Part shown: piece after piece, positions 25,801-39,270 of the stretch | How positions within the stretch are numbered: position 1 is the stretch's first letter | Layout: every line of letters starts with the position of its first letter | NCBI GenBank assembly: GCA_032433765.1 | Contig: JAVIAB010000041.1 | Location: forward strand, 81,629,428 to 81,693,427 | DNA: 64,000 bases | Reading direction: 5' to 3' | Source: Megaustenia siamemsis | Lineage: Eukaryota; Mollusca; Gastropoda; Stylommatophora; Ariophantidae | Translations under genes and position numbers: made by a program | Notes under the pieces: model-generated | Databases searched by the model: none | What the model saw: the letters and a program-made list of their open reading frames with translations, nothing else | Told to the model about the DNA's origin: nothing

Positions 25801-28800
25801 CATTTCAACCTACCAGTAACTCCTCCTCAATCAGTTCAATCCACCAGTAACTCCTCCAACATTTCAACCTACCAGTAACTCCTCCAACATTTCAGTCTAC
25901 CAGTAACTCCTCCAACATTTCAGTCTACCAGTAACTCCTCCAACATTTCAATCTACCAGTAACTCCTCCAACATTTCAATCCACCAGTAACTCCTCCAAC
26001 ATTTCAGTCTACCAGTAACTCCTCCAACATTTCAGTCTACCAGTAACTCCTCCAACATTTCAACCTACCAGTAACTCCTCCAACATTTCAGTCTACCAGT
26101 AACTCCTCCAACATTTCAATCTACCAGTAACTCCTCCAACATTTCAATCTACCAGTAACTCCTCCAACATTTCAATCCACCAGTAACTCCTCCAACATTT
26201 CAGTCTACCAGTAACTCCTCCAACATTTCAACCTACCAGTAACTCCTCCAACATTTCAACCTACCAGTAACTCCTCCTCCAACATTTCAGTCTACCAGTA
26301 ACTCCTCCAACATTTCAGTCTACCAGTAACTCCTCCAACATTTCAGTCTACCAGTAACTCCTCCAACATTTCAACCTACCAGTAACTCCTCCAACATTTC
26401 AGTCTACCAGTAACTCCTCCAACATTTCAGTCTACCAGTAACTCCTCCAACATTTCAGTCTACCAGTAACTCCTCCAACATTTCAACCTACCAGTAACTC
26501 CTCCAACATTTCAACCTACCAGTAACTCCTCCAACATTTCAGTCTACCAGTAACTCCTCCAACATTTCAGTCTACCAGTAACTCCTCCTCAATCATTTCA
26601 ATCTACCAGTAACTCCTCCTCAATCATTTCAACCTACCAGTAACTCCTCCAACATTTCAACCTACCAGTAACTCCTCCAACATTACAACCTACCAGTAAC
26701 TCCTCCAACATTTCAATCTACCAGTAACTCCTCCTCCAACATTTCAAACCACCAGTAACTCCTCCTCCAACATTTCAGTCTACCAGTAACTCCTCCAACA
26801 TTTCAGTCTACCAGTAACTCCTCCAACATTTCAGTCTACCAAGTAACTCCTCCTCCAACATTTCAGTCTACCAGTAACTCCTCCAACATTTCAGTCTACC
26901 AGTAACTCCTCTTCCAACATTTCAGTCTACCAGTAACTCCTCTTCCAACATTTCAGTCTACCAGTAACTCCTCCAACATTTAAATCTACCAGAAACTCCT
27001 CCAACATTTCAGTCTACCAGTAACTCCTCCAACATTTAAATCTACCAGTAACTCCTCCAACATTTCAATCTACCAGTAACTCCTCCAACATTTCAGTCTA
27101 CCAGTAACTCCTCCAACATTTCAATCTACCAGTAACTCCTCCAACATTTCAGTCTACCAGTAACTCCTCCAACATTTAAATCTACCAGTAACTCCTCCAA
27201 CATTTCAGTCTACCAGTAACTCCTCCAACATTTCAATCTACCAGTAACTCCTCCAACATTTAAATCTACCAGTAACTCCTCCAACATTTAAATCTACCAG
27301 TAACTCCTCCAACATTTCAATCCACCAGTAACTTCTCCAACATTTCAAACCACCAGTAACTCCTCCTCCAACATTTTAGTCTACCAGTAACTCCTACAAC
27401 ATTTCAGTCTACCATTAACTAATCCAACATTTCAGTCTACCAGTAACTCCTCCAACATTTCAATCTCCCAGTATCTCCTCCAACATTTCAGTCTACCAGT
27501 AACTCCTCCAACATTTCAGTCTACCAGTAACTCCTCCAACATTTCAGTCTACCAGTAACTCCTCATCCAACATTTCAGTCTACCAGTAACTCCTCCAACA
27601 TTTCAGTCTACCAGTAACTCCTCCAACATTTCAGTCTACCAGTAACTCCTCCAACATTTCAGTCTACCAGTAACTCCTCATCCAACATTTCAGTCTACCA
27701 GTAACTCCTCCAACATTTCAGTCTACCAGTAACTCCTCCAACATTTCAGTCTACCAGTAACTCCTCCAACATTTCAGTCTACCAGTAAGTCCTACAACAT
27801 TTCATTCTACCAGTAACTCCTCTTCCAACATTTCAATCTACCAGTAACTCCTCCTCCAACATTTATATCTACCTGTAACTCCTCCTCCAACATTTCAGTC
27901 TACCAGTAACTCCTCCTCCAACATTTCAGTCTACCAGTAACTCCTCCTCCAACATTTCAATCTACCAGTAACTCCTCCTCCAACATTTCAATCTACCAGT
28001 AACTCCTCCTCCAACATTTCAATCTACCAGTAACTCCTCCAACATTTCAATCTACCAGTAACTCCTCCAACATTTCAATCTACCAGTAACTCCTCCAACA
28101 TTTCAGTTCACCAGTAACTCCTCCAACATTTAAATCTACAAGTAATTCCTCCAACATTTCTATCTACCAGTAACTCCTCCAACATTTCAATCTACCAGTA
28201 ACTCCTCCTCCAACATTTCAGTCTACCAGTAACTCCTCCTCCAACATTTCAATCCACCAGTAACTCCTCCTCAATCATTTCAATCCACCAGTAACTCCTC
28301 CTCAATCATTTCAATCCACCAGTAACTCCTCCAACATTTCAATCTACCAGTAACTCCTCCTCAATCATTTCAATCCAACAGTAACTCCTCCAACATTTCA
28401 GTCTACCAGTAACTCCTCCTCAATCATTTCAATCCACCAGTAACTCCTCCAACATTTCAATCCACCAGTAACTCCTCCTCAATCATTTCAATCCACCAGT
28501 AACTCCTCCTCCAACATTTTAATCCACCAGTAACTCCTCCTCAATCATTTCAATCCACCAGTAACTCCTCCAACATTTCAACCTACCAGTAACTCCTCCA
28601 ACATTTCAACCTACCAGTAACTCCTCCTCAATCATTTCAATCCACCAGTAACTCCTCCAACATTTCAACCTACCAGTAACTCCTCCAACATTTCAGTCTA
28701 CCAGTAACTCCTCCAACATTTCAGTCTACCAGTAACTCCTCCATCATTTCAATCTACCAGTAACTCCTCCAACATTTCAATCCACCAGTAACTCCTCCAA

Positions 28801-31800
28801 CATTTCAGTCTACCAGTAACTCCTCCAACATTTCAGTCTACCAGTAACTCCTCCAACATTTCAACCTACCAGTAACTCCTCCAACATTTCAGTCTACCAG
28901 TAACTCCTCCAACATTTCAATCTACCAGTAACTCCTCCAACATTTCAATCTACCAGTAACTCCTCCAACATTTCAATCCACAAGTAACTCCTCCAACATT
29001 TCAGTCTACCAGTAACTCCTCCAACATTTCAACCTACCAGTAACTCCTCCAACATTTCAACCTACCAGTAACTCCTCCTGCAACATTTCAGTCTACCAGT
29101 AACTCCTCCAACATTTCAGTCTACCAGTAACTCCTCCAACATTTCAGTCTACCAGTAACTCCTCCAACATTTCAACCTACCAGTAACTCCTCCAACATTT
29201 CAGTCTACCAGTAACTCCTCCAACATTTCAGTCTACCAGTAACTCCTCCAACATTTCAGTCTACCAGTAACTCCTCCAACATTTCAACCTACCAGTAACT
29301 CCTCCAACATTTCAACCTACCAGTAACTCCTCCAACATTTCAGTCTACCAGTAACTCCTCCAACATTTCAGTCTACCAGTAACTCCTCCTCAATCATTTC
29401 AATCTACCAGTAACTCCTCCTCAATCATTTCAACCTACCAGTAACTCCTCCAACATTACAACCTACCAGTAACTCCTCCAACATTTCAATCTACCAGTAA
29501 CTCCTCCTCCAACATTTCAAACCACCAGTAACTCCTCCAACATTTCAGTCTACCAGTAACTCCTCCAACATTTCAGTCTACCAGTAACTCCTCCAACATT
29601 TCAGTCTACCAGTAACTCCTCCTCCAACATTTCAGTCTACCAGTAACTCCTCCAACATTTCAGTCTACAAGTAACTCCTCTTCCAACATTTCAGTCTACC
29701 AGTAACTCCTCTTCCAACATTTCAGTCTACCAGTAACTCCTCCAACATTTAAATCTACCAGTAACTCCTCCAACATTTCAGTCTACCAGTAACTCCTCCA
29801 ACATTTAAATCTACCAGTAACTCCTCCAACATTTCAATCTACCAGTAACTCCTCCAACATTTCAGTCTACCAGTAACTCCTCCAACATTTCAATCTACCA
29901 GTAACTCCTCCAACATTTCAGTCTACCAGTAACTCCTCCAACATTTAAATCTACCAGTAACTCCTCCAACATTTCAGTCCACCAGTAACTCCTCCAACAT
30001 TTAAATCTACCAGTAACTCCTCCAACATTTCAATCTACCAGTAACTCCTCCAACATTTAAATCTACCAGTAACTCCTCCAACATTTCAATCCACCAGTAA
30101 CTCCTCCAACATTTCAAACCACCAGTAACTCCTCCTCCAACATTTCAGTCTACCAGTAACTCCTACAACATTTCAGTCTACCAGTAACTAATCCAACATT
30201 TCAGTCTACCAGTAACTCCTCCAACATTTCAATCTACCAGTATCTCCTCCAACATTTCAGTCTACCAGTAACTCCTCCAACATTTCAGTCTACCAGTAAC
30301 TCCTCCAACATTTCAGTCTACCAGTAACTCCTCCAACATTTCAACCTACCAGTAACTCCTCCAACATTTCAGTCTACCAGTAACTCCTCCAACATTTCAA
30401 TCTACCAGTAACTCCTCCAACATTTCAATCTACCAGTAACTCCTCCAACATTTCAATCCACCAGTAACTCCTCCAACATTTCAGTCTACCAGTAACTCCT
30501 CCAACATTTCAACCTACCAGTAACTCCTCCAACATTTCAGTCTACCAGTAACTCCTCCAACATTTCAATCTACCAGTAACTCCTCCAACATTTCAATCTA
30601 CCAGTAACTCCTCCAACATTTCAATCCACCAGTAACTCCTCCAACATTTCAGTCTACCAGTAACTCCTCCAACATTTCAACCTACCAGTAACTCCTCCAA
30701 CATTTCAACCTACCAGTAACTCCTCCTCCAACATTACAGTCTACCAGTAACTCCTCCAACATTTCAGTCTACCAGTAACTCCTCCAACATTTCAGTCTAC
30801 CAGTAACTCCTCCAACATTTCAACCTACCAGTAACTCCTCCAACATTTCAGTCTACCAGTAACTCCTCCAACATTTCAGTCTACCAGTAACTCCTCCAAC
30901 ATTTCAGTCTACCAGTAACTCCTCCAACATTTCAACCTACCAGTAACTCCTCCAACATTTCAACCTACCAGTAACTCCTCCAACATTTCAGTCTACCAGT
31001 AACTCCTCCTACATTTCAGTCTACCAGTAACTCCTCCTCAATCATTTCAATTTACCAGTAACTCCTCCTCAATCATTTCAACCTACCAGTAACTCCTCAT
31101 CCAACATTTCAACCTACCAGTAACTCCTCCAACATTACAACCTACCAGTAACTCCTCCAACATTTCAATCTACCAGTAACTCCTCCTCCAACATTTCAAA
31201 CCACCAGTAACTCCTCCTCCAACATTTCAGTCTACCAGTAACTCCTCCAACATTTCAGTCTACCAGTAACTCCTCCAACATTTCAGTCTACCAGTAACTC
31301 CTCCTCCAACATTTCAGTCTACCAGTAACTCCTCCAACATTTCAGTCTACAAGTAACTCCTCTTCCAACATTTCAGTCTACCAGTAACTCCTCTTCCAAC
31401 ATTTCAGTCTACCAGTAACTCCTCCAACATTTAAATCTACCAGTAACTCCTCCAACATTTCAGTCTACCAGTAACTCCTCCAACATTTAAATCTACCAGT
31501 AACTCCTCCAACATTTCAATCTAGAAGTAACTCCTCAAACATTTCAGTCTACCAGTAACTCCTCCAACATTTCAATCTACCAGTAACTCCTCCAACATTT
31601 CAGTCTACCAGTAACTCCTCCAACATTTAAATCTACCAGTAACTCCTCCAACATTTCAGTCTATCAGTAACTCCTCCAACATTTAAATCTACCAGTAACT
31701 CCTCCAACATTTCAATCTACCAGTAACTCCTCCAACATTTAAATCTACCAGTAACTCCTCCAACATTTCAATCCACCAGTAATTCCTCCAACATTTCAAA

Positions 31801-34506
31801 CCACCAGTAACTCCTCCTCCAACATTTCAGTCTACCTGTAACTCCTACAACATTTCAGTCTACCAGTAACTAATCCAACATTTCAGTCTACCAGTAACTC
31901 CTCCAACATTTCAATCTACCAGTATCTCCTCCAACATTTCAGTCTACCAGTAACTCCTCCAACATTTCAGTCTACCAGTAACTCCTCCAACATTTCAGTC
32001 TACCAGTAACTCCTCATCCAACATTTCAGTCTACCAGTAACTCCTCCTCCAACATTTCAATCTACCAGTAACTCCTCCTCCAACATTTCAATCTACCAGT
32101 AACTCCTCCTCCAACATTTCAATCCACCAGTAACTCCTCCAACATTTCAATCTACCAGTAACTCCTCCAACATTTCAATCCACCAGTAACTCCTCCTCCA
32201 ACATTTCAATCTACCAGCAACTCCTCCTCCAATATTTCAATCTACCAGTAACTCCTCTTCCAACATTTCAGTCTACCAGTAACTCCTCTTCCAACATTTC
32301 AGTCCACCAGTAACTCCTCCAACATTTAAATCTACAAGTAACTCCTCCAACATTTCTATCTACCAGTAACTCCTCCAACATTTCAATCTACCAGTAACTC
32401 CTCCTCCAACATTTCAGTCTACCAGTAACTCCTCCTCCAACATTTCAATCTACCAGTAACTCCTCCTCCAACATTTCAATCTACCAGTAACTCCTCCTCC
32501 AACATTTCAATCTACCAGTAACTCCTCCTCCAACATTTCAATCTACCAGTAACTCCTCCTCCAACATTTCAATCTACCAGTAACTCCTCCTCCAACATTT
32601 CAATCTACCAGTAACTCCTCCTCCAACATTTCAATCTACCAGTAACTCCTCCTCCAACATTTCAATCTACCAGTAACTCCTCCTCCAACATTTCAATCCA
32701 CCAGTAACTCCTCCAACATTTCAATCTACCAGTAACTCCTCCAACATTTCAATCCACCAGTAACTCCTCCTCCAACATTTCAATCTACCAGCAACTCCTC
32801 CTCCAATATTTCAATCTACCAGTAACTCCTCTTCCAACATTTCAGTCTACCAGTAACTCCTCTTCCAACATTTCAGTCCACCAGTAACTCCTCCAACATT
32901 TAAATCTACAAGTAACTCCTCCAACATTTCTATCTACCAGTAACTCCTCCAACATTTCAATCTACCAGTAACTCCTCCTCCAACATTTCAGTCTACCAGT
33001 AACTCCTCCTCCAACATTTCAATCTACCAGTAACTCCTCCTCCAACATTTCAATCTACCAGTAACTCCTCCTCCAACATTTCAATCTACCAGTAACTCCT
33101 CCTCCAACATTTCAATCTACCAGTAACTCCTCCAACATTTCAATCTACCAGTAACTCCTCCTCCAACATTTCAATCTACCAGTAACTCCTCCTCCAACAT
33201 TTCAATCTACCAGTAACTCCTCCTCCAACATTTCAATCTACCAGTAACTCCTCCTCCAACATTTCAATCTACCAGTAACTCCTCCTCCAACATTTCAATC
33301 TACCAGTAACTCCTCCTCCAACATTTCAGTCTACCAGTAACTCCTCCTCCAACATTTCAATCTACCAGTAACTCCTCCTCCAACATTTCAATCTACCAGT
33401 AACTCCTCCTCCAACATTTCAATCTACCAGTAACTCCTCCTCCAACATTTCAATCTACCAGTAACTCCTCCTCCAACATTTCAATCTACCAGTAACTCCT
33501 CCTCCAACATTTCAATCTACCAGTAACTCCTCCTCCAACATTTCAATCTACCAGTAACTCCTCCTCCAACATTTCAATCTACCAGTAACTCCTCCTCCAA
33601 CATTTCAATCTACCAGTAACTCCTCCTCCAACATTTCAATCTACCAGTAACTCCTCCTCCAACATTTCAATCTACCAGTAACTCCTCCAACATTTCAATC
33701 TACCAGTAACTCCTCCAACATTTCAATCTACCAGTAACTGCTCCAACATTTCAGTCCACCAGTAACTCCTCCAACATTTAAATCTACAAGTAACTCCTCC
33801 AACATTTCAATCTACCAGTAACTCCTTCTCCAACATTTCAGTCTACCAGTAACTCCTCCTCCAACATTTCAATCTACCAGTAACTCCTCCTCCAACATTT
33901 CAATCTACCAGTAACTCCTCCTCCAACATTTCAATCTACCAGTAACTCCTCCTCCAACATTTCAATCTACCAGTAACTCCTCCTCCAACATTTCAATCTA
34001 CCAGTAACTCCTCCTCCAACATTTCAATCTACCAGTAACTCCTCCTCCAACATTTCAATCTACCAGTAACTCCTCCTCCAACATTTCAATCTACCAGTAA
34101 CTCCTCCTCCAACATTTCAATCTACCAGTAACTCCTCCAACATTTCAATCTTCTAGCAACTCCTCCTCCAATATTTCAATCTACCAGTATCTCCTCCAAC
34201 ATTTCAATCTACCAGTAACTCCTCCTCCAACATTTCAATCTACCAGTAACTCCTCCTCCAACATTTCAATCTACCAGTAACTCCTCCTCCAACATTTCAA
34301 TCTACCAGTAACTCCTCCTCCAACATTTCAATCTACCAGTAACTCCTCCAACATTTCAATCTACCAGTAACTCCTCCAACATTTCAGTCTACCAGTAACT
34401 CCTCCAACATTTCAATCTACCAGTAACTCCTCCAACATTTCAATCCACCAGTAACTCCTCCTCCAACATTTCAATCTACCGGTAACTCCTCTTCCAACAT
34501 TTCAAT
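10856..34506 (+). repeat. Giant 28/31-bp satellite array, ~23.6 kb
   Basis: The unit is CCAGTAACTCCTCCAACATT then TCAGTCTA (28 bp), with a 31-bp form carrying an extra CTC (CTCCTCCTCC) and a CTCCTCCTCAATCATTT variant. Sub-variants CAATCTA, CAATCCA, CAACCTA and AAATCTA occur in a fixed order inside larger modules. Rare markers give the module spacing: AACTAATCC (AACTAAT) lies at 14506, 17574, 20306, 23373, 24675, 27417, 30186 and 31868. ACATTACAACC lies at 13798, 16865, 19598, 22665, 26680, 29453 and 31132. Most modules are about 3.07 or 2.73-2.77 kb. From about 32.0 kb on, the 31-bp form dominates and a 574-bp local duplication is seen (markers at 32214 and 32788). The plus strand has only about 2 G per 28 bases. 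No coding frame survives. The length suggests roughly 800 copies. Confidence 0.97.
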
Positions 34507-35305
34507 CTCCCATTAATTACTCTCTCAACATTTCAATCTCCCATTAATTCCTCCTCCAACATTTCAATCTCCCATTAATTCCTCCCTCAACATTTCAATC
34601 TCCCATTAATTACTCCCCAACATTTCAATCTCCCATTAATTCATCCCTCAACATTTCAATCTCCCATTAATTACTCCCCCAACATTTCAATCTCCCATTA
34701 ATTCCTCCCTCAACATTTCAATCTCCCATTAATTCCTCCCTCAACATTTCAATCTCCCATTAATTCCTCCCTCAACATTTCAATCTCCCATTAATTCCTC
34801 CCTCAACATTTCAATCTCCCATTAATTCCTCCCCAACATTTAAATCTCCCATTAATTCCTCCCCCAACATTTAAATCTCCCATTAATTCCTCCCCCAACA
34901 TTTAAATCTCCCATTAATTCCTCCCTCAACACTTCAATCTTCCATTAATTCCTCCCTCAACATTTCAATCTCCCATTAATTCATCCCTCAACTTTTCAAT
35001 CTCCCATTAATTCCTCCCTCAACATTTCAATCTCTCATTAATTCCTCCCTCAACATTTCAATCTCCCATTAATTCCTCTCTCAACATTTCAATCTCCCAT
35101 TAATTCCTCCCCCAACATTTAAATCTCCCATTAATTCCTCCCTCAACATTTCAATCTCCCATTAATTCCTCCCTCAACATTTCAATCTCCCATTAATTCC
35201 TCCCCCAACATTTCAATCTCCCATTAATTCCTCCCTCAACATTTCAATCTCCCATTAATTCCTCCCTCAACATTTCAATCTCCCATTAGTTCCTCCCTCA
35301 ACATT
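34507..35305 (+). repeat. 31-bp diverged right-hand extension of the satellite, ~26 copies
   Basis: The unit is CAATCTCCCATTAATTCCTC then CCTCAACATTT. It aligns base for base with the 31-bp satellite form (CTACCAGTAACTCC against CTCCCATTAATTCC) and is in register with it. It is an older or separately homogenised sub-array that marks the right edge. Confidence 0.95.
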
Positions 35306-35769
35306 CACGAACAATGACCTAAGTGACATTTTCTCCACAATAATTACCCCCCTAGAGTTATGCTGTAGCTACAACAAGCCCCTGAGTTGTCGAGCGTTGT
35401 CTCCAGTCATCTCCCTTGTCTCTCCACAAACCGGTTGTTTGTTTAAGCAGATTTCAAGATCTCATTTACATTTGAAAGGTAAAGGTGGCTATATGTGAAA
35501 TCTAAACATGACATTGTTTGCGGCCAGAACTAGGGCACACTGGCATTGTTATAAGGTTGACATTAGCTTAGAGTGCATGCTCAGTTACTTATTGTATCTC
35601 TTTTTCTTATCTCTAGTAAATAATCGTGTCTGATTTATCTTATATTGAATCTATCTTATCTTTATTGATCTTAATGCATCTTATCCTATCATATACTGTT
35701 TAATCGTATCTTATTCTTATCTCAACTACTTTCTCCATCATGTGTTATATACTCTATATATTTTTATTT
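35306..35769. other. Unique AT-rich spacer, no gene seen
   Basis: Non-repetitive sequence between the satellite and a LINE fragment. It contains several TTATCT/ATCTTATC strings but no convincing open frame, RNA gene or signal. Confidence 0.6.
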
Positions 35770-36720
35770 AAGAAGAGATTGAAGCAATGGGTGATTTTGG
35801 AATAGAAATAATAACAAAAATATTGAATGATATCTACAACGGCGGATATATACCAGACGACATGCTCAAATCAATATTCATAGCCCTACCAAAGAAATCG
35901 GGTGCGATTGAATGCGATGATCATCGCACAATAAGCCTTATGAGTCATATGACTAAGATATTACTAAGAATCATCATGCGAAGAGAGCGAAACAAAATCA
36001 GTCCAGAAATTAGCGATGAACAGTGTGGTTTTGTTAGAGATAAAGGAACGAGCAATGCCATTTATATCATAAGATCTTTAGTAGAAAGAGCCATAGAGGT
36101 GAAAACAGATCTATACCTATGTTTCATAGATTACACCAAGGCATTTGACAAAGTAAAGTACCAAGAAATAATTAACATGTTAGACGGTATAAACGTGACA
36201 GAGTGTTAGACAAGGTTGTGTGCTGTTACCCGATTTGTTTAATATGTAGAGAGAGATTATTTTAAGATCCATAATGGACATGCCTGGAATAACAATCGGA
36301 GTTCATAATATAAATAATCTAAGGTATGTTGATGATACAGTCTTAATCGCTAAGAGTGAAAATGAGTTACAAGAAATGTTGGACATTATAGTGAAAGAAA
36401 GCAAAAATAAAGGACTCAGCCTTAATAGCAAAAAGACAGAGGTAATGGTAACAACAAAGAAAAAGACATCACCGAAATGCACAATAAAGACAAGTGGAAA
36501 AATATTAAAACAGGTAAATGAATTTAAATATTTGGGAACTTTGTTAACCTCAGACGGAAGATGTACAACAGAGGTGATGTGCAGAATGGCTCAGGCAAAA
36601 GCAGCTTTCCAAAAAATGAGGAAGATACTATGCAATCCATTTTTGACAATAGAAACAAGAAAAAAGTTCCCAAATGTTATGTAGAACCAGTCTTAACATA
36701 TGGATGTGAATCATGGACCT
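35770..36720 (+). pseudogene. LINE reverse-transcriptase fragment (family A), broken
   Basis: This is the remains of a non-LTR retrotransposon ORF2. The first part (35770-36209) has typical reverse-transcriptase blocks: LPKKSGAIECDDHRTISL, SDEQCGFVRDKGTSNAIY and CFIDYTKAFDKVKYQEI. A frame change and loss of the expected thumb-proximal segment follow. VRQGCVLLPDLFNM is still readable at about 36200-36250 but ends in an in-frame TAG. The next part (36274-36684) carries the catalytic YVDD (in LRYVDDTVLIAKSENELQ), LSLNSKKTEVMV and EFKYLGTLLTSDGR. A further frame change near 36664 leads to VEPVLTYGCESWTLRR, where a 41-bp array cuts the element off. The endonuclease domain and 3' end are absent. 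The clade is RTE-like or related; I cannot fix it. It is not functional. Confidence 0.85.
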
Positions 36721-37114
36721 TACGACGATCTGTGACTTTTCTACTTTCATCGTCACACCCTGACGACGGTCTGTGACTTTTCTACTTTCATCGTCACACC
36801 CTGACGACGGTCTGTGACTTTTCTACTTTCATCGTCACACCCTGACGACGGTCTGTGACTTTTCTACTTTCATCGTCACACCCTGACGACGGTCTGTGAC
36901 TTTTCTACTTTCATCGTCACACCCTGATGACGGTCTGTGATATTTCTACTTTGATCGTCCTTCCCACACGACCGTCAATGATATTTCTACTTTGATCGTC
37001 GCTCCCACACGACCGTCAATGATATTTCTACTTTGATCGTCGCTCCCACACGACCGTCAATGATATTTCTACTTTGATCGTCGCTCCCACACGACCGTCA
37101 ATGATATTTCTACT
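36721..37114 (+). repeat. 41-bp minisatellite in two subfamilies, ~9.5 copies
   Basis: Five copies of GACTTTTCTACTTTCATCGT, CACACCCTGACGACGGTCTG, T are followed by about 4.5 copies of GATATTTCTACTTTGATCGT, CGCTCCCACACGACCGTCAA, T. The first unit overlaps the end of the LINE fragment, where TTACGACGATCTGTGAC matches the repeat's TGACGACGGTCTGTGAC. Confidence 0.93.
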
Positions 37115-37557
37115 TCCCCACATTTTGATGTGAATGTGAGCCATTACTTTTGTATTTTTCAAGTCACGAACAATCGATAAACAATTAAGTGGCCATCAAA
37201 CTGGGCCATTATCTACAGAATCATACACGGGGTGTCATCGATCTGCGGCTCACTGCAGAAACAGGAGCCTCCAGACATTAAGATTTAAACTTCTGATAGA
37301 TAAGTCAGCTCCACGTGTCTCACACGTCACTCTGTTGTTGGGCCTAGTTTAGGCACTCGACTGTCAAGCTCGATGTTTGTTTGTCATTCAGTTATAGAAA
37401 AATATGTAGCTCGACAATCATTTCTCAAGTTTTATTCTCTCGCATTTCTCAATTGTCATTACTTCTATTTTTCTGCATTTCATTCGATCTGTATCTTCTC
37501 TCTTTCATCCCTCATACACATCATTCGTTCTGGCCTTTCTCTGTCTCTCATTGAGGA
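37115..37557. other. Unique spacer, no gene seen
   Basis: Non-repetitive sequence. The open frame starting at 37373 simply runs into the microsatellite and has no supporting feature. Confidence 0.55.
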
Positions 37558-37852
<295 letters not shown>

Positions 37853-38640
37853 CCCAATTTCTCTTTCCTTCTCCTCATTACTTTTCTTCTTCTCACTCCA
37901 TCATTTCGACTGTTTCTCGGACCATCTATCCCACCTTCACTCTCCCAGTCCCTCTTTTCCACTCTCTCTCTCTCTCACTCCCACTCTCTTTCTTCCACTC
38001 CCTCTCTCCCATTCTCTCTCTTGCACTCCCACTCTCTTTCTTCCACTCCCTCTCTCCCATTCTCTCTCTTGCACTCCCACTCTCTTTCTTCTACTCCCTT
38101 TCTCCCATACTCTCTCTTCAACTTGTTATCTCCCACTCCACTCCATTTCTTACACTCCCTCTCTTCCATTCTCTATCTCTCTCCCATTCCCTCTCTCCCT
38201 TTCCCTCTCTTCAACTCTCTCTCCCACTCCCCTCTCCCACTCACAACCACACCCTTTCCCGACATCCTCTCTCTCCCACTCCCTCTCTCCTACTCTACTC
38301 GCTATCTTCCACTCTTCACCACCCCACTCTTCCCACTGCCTCTCTGCCTACTCTCTCTTCCACTCCCCACCTCTCTGCATAATTTACATTTTTGCTCCTC
38401 ATTCTCTCATTCCCTCACCTTTCTATTTGTCGTCTCCTTGCGCTCTCTTTCTTTCTCTCCATCTTGTTCTATATTTACTTTAACTTTGCCTTTCTTTCTC
38501 TCCATCTTGTTCTATATTTACTTTAACTTTGCCTTTCTTTCTCTCCATCTTGTTCTATATTTACTTTAACTTTGCCTTTCTTTCTCTCCCTGTTTCTTTT
38601 ATTTCTATTTTTGTTCTCATTCTCCTTTCACCCCCACCCC
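37853..38640 (+). repeat. CT-rich low-complexity tract with two short tandem repeats
   Basis: This is a pyrimidine-rich tract. It contains about three copies of a 48-bp repeat at 37976-38120 (CTCCCACTCTCTTTCTTCCA, then CTCCCTCTCTCCCATTCTCT). It also contains three copies of a 43-bp repeat at 38451-38590 (CTTTCTCTCCATCTTGTTCT, then ATATTTACTTTAACTTTGCC). The long Ser/Leu-rich frame is a composition artefact. Confidence 0.85.
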
Positions 38641-39270
38641 CGAAATGCTATAGCAAACACACACACACACTTCTACATATACAGACATGAGCACACGCTG
38701 GCTCTGTATCTTCCACCACATACGGGAACAGCTAATGTCACATGTCACCGGCTGGAGAAAGCCACAAGTCAAAGTAGGAAAAAGTCACAGCTGGTGTGCC
38801 TATATGACATGTCATCTAGTAACGAAAGCCACATGTCAAAGTAGGAAAAAGTGTGTAAAGAGATGATGAACGACCCAATATGGTCATTATCTAGCCCAAT
38901 ATAGAACCTAAAGCCCTCTAACCCCATCTGCCGACTGCTCCATATCGACACGTGACCTGCCTACCCACCCTCCTATAGCCGATCAGACACCGATCACTGA
39001 GATCGAACTTCCGTGATTGGCCGCCCAGTCTCGCGCTGACTGCACGCTCACAATCAAGGCTAGGTACCTTTAGACCTCAACCTGTGACAAGATTTGGACC
39101 TCCCTGATCACACGGACGTGGCTGGACAAGGCGAGAAGTGGAGCATAGATAAGGTCAGTTCTGTTTTTGTTGATAAATATGATAAGTAACATGCTCGTTA
39201 TTATCAATTAATATTATCATTTCACTCAAGCGTGGCGCGAGAATTTCACAATTCACAAACAGCAGAAATA
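38641..39270. other. Unique spacer, no gene seen
   Basis: Mostly non-repetitive. A short (CA)n lies near 38657. An imperfect direct repeat of CACAAGTCAAAGTAGGAAAA lies at about 38762 and 38829. No supported coding region. Confidence 0.55.

Noticed and set aside
10856..34506. Each satellite unit as a 3' splice site (CTCCTCCAACATTTCAG)
   Set aside because: The tract is broken by purines and no exon follows. The resemblance is weaker than in the 52-54-bp array and not supported by position.
10856..35305. CRISPR-like array, because of the regular ~28-31-bp periodicity
   Set aside because: There are no spacers: units are contiguous near-identical repeats in a eukaryotic context without cas genes.
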